Origin: Halichondria panicea
Lineage: Eukaryota > Porifera > Demospongiae > Suberitida > Halichondriidae
NCBI RefSeq assembly: GCF_963675165.1
Contig: NC_087390.1
Coordinates: 413,001 to 477,000, forward strand
DNA length: 64,000 nt
Reading direction: 5' to 3'
A program made the position numbers and the translations under genes. Positions 22,501-31,900 of the stretch are shown here, one piece after another; position 1 is the first letter of the stretch, and the number at the start of each line of letters is the position of its first letter. A model generated the notes under the pieces. The model was given only the letters and a program-made list of their open reading frames with translations. It did not search any database and had not been told where the DNA came from.

Positions 22501-24710
22501 GTTGTAGGTCCATTAAACTTGATTCGACTATTGAAAGCATAAATGGGGCCATTGTTGCTGACAATATTCCTTCCAGTGAATGTTACATATGACTTCGAAA
22601 TGTTCAAACTGCCTATGTTATTAGTAATGTCAGTATTGTGGATGATAAAGGTGGAAGATGGGAAGACATCAATTGTTCCACTTTCATTAGCAACATTGTT
22701 TGTCAGAGTACTGTCGGAGATGGACACACTGCCTCTGTAAACACTAATCGCTCCACCATAGTTAGCTCTGTTGTTTGTCAGCTCGCTATTGGAGATGGAC
22801 ACACTGCCTGAGCCAACACTAATCGCTCCACCAGTAGTAGTACCTCTGTTGTTTGTCAGCTCGCTATTGGAGATGGACGCACTGCCTGATTTAACACGAA
22901 TCGTTCCAACAATGTCAGCACTGTTGTATGTCAGTGTGCTGTTAGAGATGGACACATTGCCTGAGTCAACATCAATCGCTCCACCATAGTTAGCTCTGTT
23001 TTTTGTCAGCTCGCTATTGGAGATGGACGCACTGCCTGAGTCAACACGAATCCCTCCACCAAAATAAGCACTGTTGTTTGTCAGAGCACAGTCAGAGATA
23101 GACACATTGCCTGACTCAGCATAAATCGCTCCACCATTATGGTCGACTTTGTTGTTTTTCAGCTCACTATTGGAGATGGACGCACTGCCTGAGTAAACAA
23201 AAATCACTCCACCATCGTTAGCACTGTTGTTTGTCAGCTCACAGTTAGAGATAGACACACTGCCTAAATAAACAATAATCGCTCCACCATAGTTAGTAGC
23301 ACTGTTTTTTGTCAGCTCACTGTTGAAGATGGACGCACTGCCTGAGTAAACAAAAATCACTCCACTATCGTTAGCACTGTTGTTTGTCAGCTCACAGTTA
23401 AAGATAGACACACTGCCTGAGTCAACAATAATCGTTGCACCAGAGTTAGTAGCACCGTTTTTTGTCAGCTCACTGTTGGAGATGGACGCACTGCCTGAGC
23501 CAACACCAATCGCTCCACCATAATTAGCACTGTTGTTTGTCAGCTCACAGTTAAAGATAGACACACTGCCTGAGTAAACAATAATCGCTCCACCATAGTT
23601 AGTAGCACTGTTGAATGTCAGCTCACTGTTGGAGATGGAAGCACTGCCTGAGCCAATACCAATCGCTCCACCATAATTAGCACTGTTGTTTGTCAGCTCG
23701 CTGTTGGAGATGGACACACTATCTGAGCCAACACTAATCGCTCCACCATTGTTAGCTCTGTTCTTTGTCAGCTTGCTGTTAGAGATAGACACACTGCCAT
23801 TATTAGTAGCTCTGTTGTTTGTCAGCGTACTGCCAGAGATAGATATACTACCTGAGTAAACACTAATCGCTCCGCCATCGCTATAGGCACTGTTGTTTGT
23901 CAGCTCACTGTTGAAGATGGACACACTGCTTGAGACAACAGCAATGGCACCACCATACTGAGAAGCTTTGTTATTTGTAAAGTTACACCCAGTGATCACT
24001 ACAGTACCAGATACCACTTCTACTGCTCCTCCACTCCCAGCACTGTTACAGTTGAACTCTGTGTTGTTGATAAGAGAGTTGTTTGACTTAATGTAAACTG
24101 CACCTCTACTATTTCTAGTAAACTCGTTTTTTGTTATGTACACATCACCAGCCTCAATGTGCAGTGCCTGACCAGTGTTGTTCATAAAGAGAGTGCTCTC
24201 AATTGTTGCAGTTTGAGTATTAGCAATCTTAAATATGTGGGTTTCTGTCTGATTAAACTTCATGAAGTAGCAGTTTTTGATATAAACATCGTGGGAACCA
24301 ACAATGATTACTCCTTGATGTGAGTTTGGTGATCCGATATTCACTCCAACGAAACTCAAGCATTCAATGTTCAATTTGGTAATACTAACAAAACGTATCG
24401 CACCATTGCTATGGAATCCAACTACAGCTGTATTTTTGTTCTGGCCAGTGATTTGCACATGTGAGAAGTTACGAATCAATAACTGCTCGGTTAACACATG
24501 ATCTCCAGGTAGAAAGCTCAAGGTGAGATTGTCTCCATCAGATAACAGGTCTGTTTGGACAAGCTGCTCGAGAGTGAAACAAGTTCCATTTCGATATTCA
24601 TGACACAAGTAAGTTGAATCCACTGGCACAATGTGATAGTGCTCACTCCTGGTAACAGTAGCTAGGATCAGTAGCAGTATTAACCAGCTGAGAATACTTC
24701 TAGACAGCAT
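19569..24710 (-). CDS. R1: repeat-array multi-pass membrane receptor-like protein, single exon (1713 aa)
   Basis: One uninterrupted frame from ATG 24710 to the stop at 19569. Residues 1-22 are a signal peptide (MLSRSILSWLILLLILATVT). Residues of about 23-250 resemble the N-terminal cap of a beta-helix (CFTLEQLVQ, LTLSFLPGDHVLTEQLLIR). About 17 units of 22-26 residues follow (residues of about 258-685), consensus SGSVSISNSELTNNSANYGGAI, then less regular coils with GGGI turns up to about 1000. The pattern of a short FxxN-like element and GGA(I) is the one seen in chlamydial Pmp and other right-handed beta-helix proteins. A Cys-rich neck (CTCPIGLKPIQSDTECKCDC; SGVLCGECQSGLS) precedes eight to ten hydrophobic segments (about 1225-1580) and a tail of about 130 residues rich in Asp/Glu and Pro (ADENDDDELLEAVDDYEQRD; RPAPPPQR). 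Predicted at the cell surface. It is the longest of the tandem paralogues. No function is established; a receptor or adhesion role is inference. Confidence 0.9.
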   Translation of the reverse strand: MLSRSILSWLILLLILATVTRSEHYHIVPVDSTYLCHEYRNGTCFTLEQLVQTDLLSDGDNLTLSFLPGDHVLTEQLLIRNFSHVQITGQNKNTAVVGFHSNGAIRFVSITKLNIECLSFVGVNIGSPNSHQGVIIVGSHDVYIKNCYFMKFNQTETHIFKIANTQTATIESTLFMNNTGQALHIEAGDVYITKNEFTRNSRGAVYIKSNNSLINNTEFNCNSAGSGGAVEVVSGTVVITGCNFTNNKASQYGGAIAVVSSSVSIFNSELTNNSAYSDGGAISVYSGSISISGSTLTNNRATNNGSVSISNSKLTKNRANNGGAISVGSDSVSISNSELTNNSANYGGAIGIGSGSASISNSELTFNSATNYGGAIIVYSGSVSIFNCELTNNSANYGGAIGVGSGSASISNSELTKNGATNSGATIIVDSGSVSIFNCELTNNSANDSGVIFVYSGSASIFNSELTKNSATNYGGAIIVYLGSVSISNCELTNNSANDGGVIFVYSGSASISNSELKNNKVDHNGGAIYAESGNVSISDCALTNNSAYFGGGIRVDSGSASISNSELTKNRANYGGAIDVDSGNVSISNSTLTYNSADIVGTIRVKSGSASISNSELTNNRGTTTGGAISVGSGSVSISNSELTNNRANYGGAISVYRGSVSISDSTLTNNVANESGTIDVFPSSTFIIHNTDITNNIGSLNISKSYVTFTGRNIVSNNGPIYAFNSRIKFNGPTTLSNNRGILGGAISADQSEIYINTEGVLITNNTATSGGGIFLRESALFVNVPVEIYHNTAHKDGGGIYAYFSEVEFQSVQMVDADGNPLPLNTQSEIAHNIAENGGGIHAVSSTINFAQSHVNIDSNTANASGGGLFLQQSSKLYLFKTKGDRIRSTFNVKLMINNNLAQYGGGIFVADDTQRSACGGGVTEDDDTHTIFSGCFIQTIKLYGWDRNLNYFNTFMTNNTATQSGADIYGGLLDRCTINQNAEYEIYSNGSILDYINNTIKSSTELSISSGPVQVMFCNYSQNDYVSPRKGHAFKISVMAVDQVGNPMNATIHSSVITDSGFDRLKEGQAKQTVGHQCTELEYNVFSQDSSAQVELYAEGPCINLGISKQLIKISFLPCTCPIGLKPIQSDTECKCDCDPDLLQYQITNCSEENETIKLESNNNIWIEVINTTNKTGYVVSNCAFDYCVKRPVNISLSNRDEQCAYNRSGVLCGECQSGLSVMLATSKCKECSNFYLFLLISFALAGILLVAFILVLNITIATGNIQGLIFYANILAANRAIFLPNLNNFLTVFVSWVNLDLGIEICFYDGMNSQAKVLLQLVFPAYLFLLMFLVIILSNYFDSFAKLLSNRNPVAALGTLVLLSYSKFLRFIIAALQYRVLDYPDGSTNTVWLYDGNVQYFTPNHIPQFFAAAIILIAGGLFTVLLFFGQWLQHCSKVMKWTKNTKYIGFMDAYHAPFTPKHRYWVGLLLFALIAHNLVVAMAPDTSLPVLSSGCIAFGLISLNNRVYKKQLSEYLEALFLLNLGILSYATSYVVETNRQQETLAFVSMSIAFILFVIIISYHFHHFILKKTKIWLKIKEVVNYVKRNLCAGTADIRLRRANNAWEMYQQVADENDDDELLEAVDDYEQRDALNPPYTDGAVEEADPDRYITPPIIRPATRPDQLRLSYMDELAPLAAEDYRPAPPPQRVNHRPVVTHTEIGPIHNEV
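22660..23940 (-). repeat. Coding repeat array of R1, about 17 units of 66-78 bp
   Basis: In-frame tandem repeat, unit SGSVSISNSELTNNSANYGGAI(x)V. Within 23160-23690 two unit types alternate (SGSASISNSELTKNSATNYG and SGSVSIFNCELTNNSANDSG), giving a higher-order dimer. The antisense strand is also open through much of the array, which produces false ORFs. Confidence 0.9.
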
Positions 24711-24800
24711 ATCTGAGGTGCATGTATATGAGGATGATTGTTAGCGTGTTAATCATTATGCTGCTCCAAGAATGCTCAACAATGCATACCCTGTAATATG
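24711..24800 (-). promoter_or_regulatory. Conserved 5' flank of R genes
   Basis: The sequence just upstream of the ATG (GCATATCTGAGGTGCATGTA, then TGAGGATGATTGTTAGC and TTATGCTGCTCCAAGAATG) is preserved upstream of R2 (33743-33810), R3 (41609-41675) and, with a deletion, R4 (55452-55515). It likely covers the 5' UTR and promoter, or simply reflects recent duplication. No TATA element is assigned. Confidence 0.5.
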
Positions 24801-24929
24801 TTACTATACAATATCTTCAACTCACTTATTCAATGGACACTCTTTTCTGTTTTACTATGCTTCTACTAGTCAACCAGCGCTTTAAATATTGTTTTTTTTA
24901 GTGATTGCCATAATTATATATGGACTTAG

Positions 24930-25523
24930 GGGAGTTTGAAAGCAAAGCACCACATACTGGCAAGGCCATCATCTGTGCTGTATATTGTAGTCTGCATGGC
25001 CTGTATGTATATAGGGGTATAAACCCAATACCTGCTATGTGGTTCCCCAGTTTGAAAGCATAATTATAAAGCACTGTATAATTATAGTTCATGCCAACCA
25101 CATATTGGCATGGCCATATGAAGTATTGTTGTCTAACCTATAATATATATATATTATATATATATGGGTAGACTCAGCACCTCCCATGGGGTTCCCCAGT
25201 TTGAAAGCATATAAAGCACCCGTTCATGTCAACCACATATTAATTGGCATGGCCATCTGAAGTATTGTTGTCTGACCTATAATATATATATATATATATA
25301 TGGGTAGACTCAGCACCTCCCATGGGGTTCCCCAGTTTGAAAGCATATAAAGCACCAGTTCATGCCAACCACATAATTTATTGGCATGGCCATCTATTGT
25401 TTGACCTATAATGGGTAGACTCAGCACCTCCCATGGGGTTCCCCAGTTTGAAAGCATATAAAGCACCCGTTCATGTCAACCACATATTAATTGGCATGGC
25501 CATCTGAAGTATTGTTGTCTGAC

Positions 25524-25575
<52 letters not shown>

Positions 25576-26210
25576 TAGACTCAGCACCTCCCATGGGGTT
25601 CCCCAGTTTGAAAGCATATAAAGCACCAGTTCATGCCAACCACATAATTTATTGGCATATGGCCATCTATTGTTTGACCTATAATGGGTAGACTCAGCAC
25701 CTCCCATGGGGTTCCCCAGTTTGAAAGCATATAAAGCACCAGTTCATGTCAACCACATATTAATTGGCATATGGCCATCTATTGTTTGACCTATAATGGG
25801 TAGACTCAGCACCTCCCATGGGGTTCCCCAGTTTGAAAGCATATAAAGCACCAGTTCATGCCAACCACATAATTTATTGGCATATGGCCATCTATTGTTT
25901 GACCTATAATGGGTAGACTCAGCACCTCCCATGGGGTTCCCCAGTTTGAAAGCATATAAAGCACCAGTTCATGCCAACCACATAATTTATTGGCATATGG
26001 CCATCTATTGTTTGACCTATAATGGGTAGACTCAGCACCTCCCATGGGGTTCCCCAGTTTGAAAGCATATAAAGCACCAGTTCATGTCAACCACATATTA
26101 ATTGGCATGGCCATCTGAAGTATTGTTGTCTGACCTATAATGGGTAGACTCATAGTACCTCCCATGCATGAGTGGTTCCCCATGCAGTAACCAGAAGATA
26201 AGGGTCTGAC
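24930..26210. repeat. Minisatellite upstream of R1, about 9-10 units of about 112 bp
   Basis: GTAGACTCAGCACCTCCCAT starts at about 25168, 25303, 25414, 25574, 25688, 25800, 25913 and 26026, with a variant (GTAGACTCATAGTACCTCCC) at 26144. Each unit also contains GGTTCCCCAGTTTGAAAGCA, AAGCACC(A/C)GTTCATG and TTGGCAT..GGCCATCT. Three units are lengthened by (TA)n runs. Single or few copies of related sequence lie at the same place upstream of R2, R3 and R4. Open frames across the array are artefacts of repetition. Confidence 0.9.
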
Positions 26211-26686
26211 TGTCGGAAGCATCCTGTTTAAGAAAAAGCATGAAGTCCCACGATGTGAGATAATTATGGTGTATAATTAATTATAGATATACGCAATATA
26301 ATTTTCAATACAATCATGTTGGTTGTACTTTTAGTGATTAATTTTTGATTGCTTCTTTGTAAAGTATAATACCTCGTAAAGTCAAACTGAGTCAATAATT
26401 ATGATAGCATAATACACTCACTTCTGGTAACAGTATAGCTAGGGTCGTGAAAATACCCACATCCATAATACCTTCTCAAAATCGATCGATTTTGTCTTCT
26501 AGATGAGCCTATCATTATTATAGTATAGGCATTAATTTTATTTATAGTTGTGTTCCAATGTAGTCTAATTCCAATGTTCTACGTACTATATTAAATTATG
26601 GCCATAACTACATGCTGCTTATGCATGGCTATGTACATAGTCATGGTGATGTACATACAATATATGCATGGCCATTATGATACATG
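26211..26686. other. Intergenic sequence, nothing recognised
   Basis: AT-rich sequence between the R1 upstream minisatellite and the inverted-repeat element. I see no gene or conserved motif. Confidence 0.5.
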
Positions 26687-26850
26687 CAGTCAGTGCCTGT
26701 AATCTATAGAGAGTAGAATACCACAAATTTGTGAATATTGGTACACAAATGTGAATATGCAACAGTAGGTAAATGATTGAGTTTCAAAGTGTTTCCATGG
26801 CAACCTAAGGTTGTGGATATATGCATGGTGCTTATATATAATTATTATAA

Positions 26851-27197
26851 CAGCAACAAATTGTTATATTTGGCAATCGCTTAGCGATGGCCGGAAAACA
26901 CCAACCGTTGTTGGCTAAGGTCTGGAGCTCTGGCACAACACCAGTGGATATTTATCTAATATATACAGCAATAAATTGTTATATTTGGCAATCGCTTAGC
27001 GATGGCCGGAAAACACCAACCATTGTTGGCTAAGGTCTGGAGCTCTGGCACAACACCAGTGGATATTTATCTAATATATACAGCAATAAATTGTTATATT
27101 TGGCAATCGCTTAGCGATGGCCGGAAAACACCAACCGTTGTTGGCTAAGGTCTGGAGCTCTGGCACAACATCAGTGGATATTTATCTAATATATACA
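26851..27197. repeat. Three tandem units of 115 bp
   Basis: Units start at 26851, 26966 and 27081 (CAGCAATAAATTGTTATATT, then GGCAATCGCTTAGCGATGGC). They differ at only a few positions, for example CCGTTGTTGG against CCATTGTTGG. Each contains the short palindrome ATCGCTTAGCGAT. I checked by eye for the hammerhead CTGATGA core on both strands and did not find it. Confidence 0.9.
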
Positions 27198-27223
27198 GGG
27201 TTTAATCATTGTTTACATAATAG

Positions 27224-27356
27224 TTAGACACTGTTTAGGAAGTTTCTACATGATTTAGAAGCCCAAAGGGCTGGTTGTAGTATCCCGAACGCAGTGATGG
27301 TTCTACTAGCCCTGAGGACTTCTAAATCATGTGGAAACTTCCTAAACAGTGTCTAA
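27224..27356. repeat. Hairpin MITE
   Basis: The arms TTAGACACTGTTTAGGAAGT..ACATGATTTAGAAG and their near-perfect inverse surround a core of about 40 bp. It is non-coding and nested in the 26687-27902 element. Confidence 0.85.
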
Positions 27357-27944
27357 GCACTTGATTTTAGATCATAGCAACCATGAGTATTTAGCCAATC
27401 AGAGTTGAATGTTCTTATCTAATCTTTGCTACATGATTTTCTAAGTGAAGTACATGATTTTCTAAGTTGGATAGAACACTTCCTTTAGCCAATTAAATTG
27501 CAGTACTTATGGCAAACATGATCTAAATAATAAGTACACATGCTGTTTCGTACTACTCGTACCTTTTTGATTAGCGATGTAACTCAAAGCAAAATAATAA
27601 TTATTGTCAGCTAAGGCTTAATTGTTTTACACATGAATTGTTATTAAATTGTCTAACGTTTGGTAAAAACCACACTTTACTTCCAGAGATAATTGATTAT
27701 TACATACATTTTTCACAATTACCCCCGTTTTCACCTAAATCTTGAGAAATAGGTTTTGATGTAGCTTATTTAAATTTATTCACTTATACACAATGATAAT
27801 AATTATTAGTTCACTAATCTAGAGATACATTTATTAAGTGATATATTTAAATACTCACAAATTTGTGATATTCTACTCTCTATAGATTACAGACACTGTA
27901 CATGTGAGTCGAAGCCATCTACCACATGCCCATTGATATTGGAT

Positions 27945-28165
27945 CAACTGTACTCAAGTTATGGCTGTTGAAAGATGTTCAACTACACCCCCACCCCGTT
28001 TAATCAATCTTTTTCAGCTGCCATACTTGAATTCCATGGATCCAATGTCAAAGATTTTATGATTTTCTGAAAGCTTGGAAAAAAACCTTTCAAATGATGT
28101 GTTTCAAAGTTCATATTTGAGAGATAAAAGTATTTACCAATTTGTCTTTACCTCCTCCCAGAGCT
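27945..28165. repeat. Family A repeats, tail of one copy joined to head of another
   Basis: It begins with the family right end (ATTGGATCAACTGTACTCAA, TGTTCAACTACACCCCC) and continues with the family left end (CCATACTTGAATTCCATGGA ... CTTTCAAATGATGTG), so it looks like the junction between two tandem copies. Confidence 0.55.
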
Positions 28166-28525
28166 GTCCAGAGCTGTATGGGTCTTTACACAAGTATTTT
28201 ACTATTATAGGTTAATCTATAATTACAGCCCCTCTCTCTACCTGTTTACTGCCATACTTGAACTATATGACCATGGTTATATAATTATACTAGTGATTGA
28301 TACCGGCAAACAAACACGCACACATAATTGTAATAGATCTAGTACATTATAGTGTGGTAGCTACATAAGACAGATGATACTTTATTGCGTATATACCGGT
28401 ATTGTGAAGATTACTTTTTCTTGTGATCGTTATAATTATTGTCAGCACAAGTGTCGCTTCCATTGTTTTTGTACGCATCTTGTGTCATAATAAAGTCTCA
28501 TAATGAATTGTAATCTATATAGTAT

Positions 28526-28692
28526 ACCGTATATAGTGGGTAATTTTTGAGGGCCAATATTTTCGCAGATTTCATGGATTTCACCTAGCCACAAAAAATT
28601 CAACTTTAAAAATGCATGTTCAATATTCAAGTCCACTAAAAAAATCTATCCTCAAAAACATTATACATGAAATTCCCAATTCACGTAACGGT
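28526..28692. repeat. ACCGTAT-type inverted-repeat element (family C)
   Basis: Ends ACCGTATATAGTGGGTAATT and AATTCCCAATTCACGTAACGGT form an imperfect inverted repeat around a non-coding core of about 125 bp. Confidence 0.6.
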
Positions 28693-28909
28693 ATAATTAT
28701 ATAGTACATGTCTTTAAGTTAATTGTTAGCCAATATTTTGTGGGAACCAGTAAAATAATAATATAGCACAACTAAAATCAAAATCCTATCTCTCTTTAAA
28801 CTATAGTGACACAAACAATTGCTAACAATAGTAACTGTTGGAAATACACAATATGCCTACAAACATTATTTAAGTTGCATAAAAGTATACCTCAACTAAA
28901 TAAGACAGT

Positions 28910-31900
28910 TCACACTTTATTGTGTATCGGACCTATTTCTGTGTGTGTAACAACAGGACGATGATTGATTCTTGTAGGGGGAGGGGCTGGTCTGTAGTCC
29001 TCTGCGGCGAGGGGGGCTAGTTCATCCATGTAGGATAGTCTCAGCTGGTCCGGCCTCGTGGCTGGTCTGATGATGGGAGGAGTAATGTAACGATCAGAGT
29101 TAGCTTCTTCCACGGCTCCATCAGTGTAAGGTGGGTTCAAGGCGTTTCTTTGTTCATAGTCGTCTACTGCTTCGAGTAATTCATCGTCATCATTTTCATC
29201 GGCTACTTGCTGATACATTTCCCGGTCATTGTTAGCTCGTCGAAGTCTAATGTCTGCAGCACCAGCACATAAGTTCCTTTTGATATCATTAACAACTTCC
29301 TTTATCTTGAGCCATCTTTTGGTTTTCTTCAGTATGAAGTGGTGGAAATGGTAGCTGATTATTATCACAAAAAGTATGAAAGCTATAGACATTGAAACAA
29401 AAGCCAGTGTTTCTTGTTGTCGGTGTGTTTCAACAACATAGGAAGTGCCAATAGATAGAATGCCGAGATTAAGCAGAAATAATGCTTCTAAATATTCATT
29501 AAGTCGCTTTTTATACACTCGGTTGTTCAATGATATCAGTCCGAATGCAATACACCCAGATGATAGCACAGGGAGAGAAGTGTCTGGAGCCATTGCAACT
29601 ACTAGATTATAAGCGATCAGAGCAAAGAGGAGCAGTCCCACCCAGTAGCGATGCTTGGGAGTGAATGGAGCATGGTATGCATCCATGAAACCAATGTACT
29701 TTGTATTCTTAGTCCATTTCATAACTTTTGAACAGTGCGGAAGCCATTGTCCAAAAAAGAGTAGTACAGTGAACAATCCACTGGAAATGAGGATAATGGC
29801 AGCAGCAAAAAACTGAGGAATGTGATTGGGAGTGAAGTATGGTACGTTGCCATCATACAACCAAACTATAACACTTGTACCATCGGGATAATCCATAACC
29901 CTGTTTTGTAGTGCAGCAATGATAAACCGTAAAAATTTTGAATAAGAGAGTAGGACGAGTGTGCCTAGGGCAGCAACTGGGTTCCTGTTGGAGAGGAGCT
30001 TTGCAAATGAGTCAAAATAGTTGCTTAAAATTATAACAAGAAGCATTAGAAGAAACAAGTAAGCTGGGAAGACAAGTTGAAGGAGCACTTTTGCTTGAGA
30101 GTTCATTCCATCGTAAAAGCATGTCTCTATACCCAAGTCAAGATTCACCCATGATACGAAAACTGTTAAAAAGTTGTTTACGTTAACTAAGAAAATCGCT
30201 CTATTAGCTGCTAGTATATTGGCATAAAAAATGAGACCATGAATATTCCCAGTTGCTATAGTGATGTTGAGCACGAGAATTAAAGCAACTAGCAATATAC
30301 CTGCCAGTGTAAATGGAATTAACAAAAGAGGGTAAGGATCAGAACAATCTTTACAGTTGGACGTAGCCAACACAAGACTCAGTCCAGATTTACATTCTCC
30401 ACATAAGACACCACTTCGATTGTAGGCACATTGTTCGTCAGAGTTGCTTAGACTGATGTGGACTGGTTTTTCTACACAATAGTCAAATGCACAGTTACTA
30501 ACAACATAACCTGTTTTGTTGGTAGTATTTATAACTTCTATCCATATGTTGTTATTATTTTCCAGCTTTATGGTTCCATTTACCTCAGAACAGTTTGTAA
30601 TCTGATATTGTAGCAAGTCTGGATCACAGTCACACTTGCACTCAGTATCGGACTGAATTGGTTTGAGTCCAATAGGGCATATGCAGGATTGAAAAGAAAT
30701 ATTGAGGAGTTGTCTTGAAATTCCCAAATTGATGCATGGACCCTCAGCATAAAGTTCCACTTGAGCAAAGCTATCTTGTGAGAGTACATTGTACTCTAAT
30801 TCTGTGCACTGATTGCTAACATTTTGTTCTGCCTGTCCTTCTTTGAGGCGACCAACTCTACTCTTAGTGATAACAGAACTTCGAATTGTAGCATTCATTG
30901 GATTTCCAACTTGGTCAACAGCCATAACACTGATTTTAAATGTGTGTCCCTTTCTTGGAGAAACATAGTCATTTTGTGAATAGTTACAAAACATCACCTG
31001 AACAGGCGCAGAGGAGATCGATAATTCAGTGGAGGATTTTATGGTGTTAGTTATGTAGTCCAATCCAGATCCATTTGAAGAAATCTCATATTCAGCATAT
31101 TGATTAATTGAACACCTGTCCAATAGACCTCCGTAGATGTCTGCTCCTGACTGGGTAGCCGTGTTGTTAGTCATGAATGTGTTGAAATAGTTTGAATCAG
31201 AGCTGTAGTACCCATACAAATCAATTGTTTGAATGAAGCAGTCAGCAAAAATGGTACGAGTATCATCATCTTCTGTGACCCCTCGTCCACACGCGCTCCT
31301 CTGTGTGCCATCTGCCACAAGTATCCCCCCTCCGTATTGAGCCAAGTTGTTGTTAATCATTAACTTGACATATCGATCCTGAATCCTATATTCTTCATCC
31401 GTTTTAAATAGGTACAGTTTCGAACTTTGCTGTAGAAACACTCCACCTCCATTAGCATTAGCTGTGTTCGAGTCAATGTTGACGTATGATAGAGTTAGTT
31501 TAATAGTTGTAGATACTGCATGTATACCTCCACCATTCTCAGCAATATTGTGAGCAATCTCACTCTGTGTATTTGGAAGAAGTGGCATACCATCTGGACC
31601 CCGCATCAGCACAGATTGGAACTCAACTCTGCTAGAATATGCATAAATCCCTCCACCATCCTGTGCTGTGTTGTGATACATCTTTATTGGCTCATTTACA
31701 AAGAGTGTACTCTCTCTCAGAAATATCCCTCCTCCAGAGGTAGCTGTGTTGTTGGTGATGACAACTCCTTCTGTGTTAATGTATATTTCACTCTGGACAG
31801 AGCTGATGGCTCCACCAAACACACCACGATTGTTACTCAGTGTTGTAGGTCCATTAAACTCGATTCGACTATTGAAAGCATAAATGGGACGACCATTGTT

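Larger units (their letters stand above)
26687..27902. mobile_element. Candidate non-autonomous DNA transposon with inverted ends, 1.2 kb
   Basis: About 50 bp at the left (CTGTAATCTATAGAGAGTAG...CCACAAATTTGTGAATATT) is inverted at the right (CTCACAAATTTGTGATATTC...CTACTCTCTATAGATTACAG). The inside holds a three-unit tandem repeat and a hairpin but no transposase frame. The arms differ at a few bases. Target duplications are not clear. Confidence 0.6.

Noticed and set aside
22272-23080. Plus-strand open frames over the R1 array reading like FVSSLLEMDTLPE repeats (also at 31520-33080 and 40473-40949)
   Set aside because: They are antisense shadows of the SISNSELTNN repeat; the array lacks stops on both strands because the unit length is a multiple of three.
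25141-25575. Alternating (TA)n stretches as a CRISPR-like or origin-like array
   Set aside because: Repeat units are continuous and spacers are not unique; this is a eukaryotic minisatellite interrupted by TA microsatellites.
25224-26045. Minus-strand open frames with MLSNWGTPWEVLSLPI repeats
   Set aside because: Produced by the 112-bp minisatellite upstream of R1, with (TA)n giving IYIYIY tracts; not conserved upstream of other R genes.
26851-27197. Possibility that the 115-bp tandem units are self-cleaving hammerhead-type ribozymes
   Set aside because: Neither strand contains the conserved CTGATGA core with a matching GAAA arrangement, so nothing supports it by eye; a covariance-model search would be decisive.
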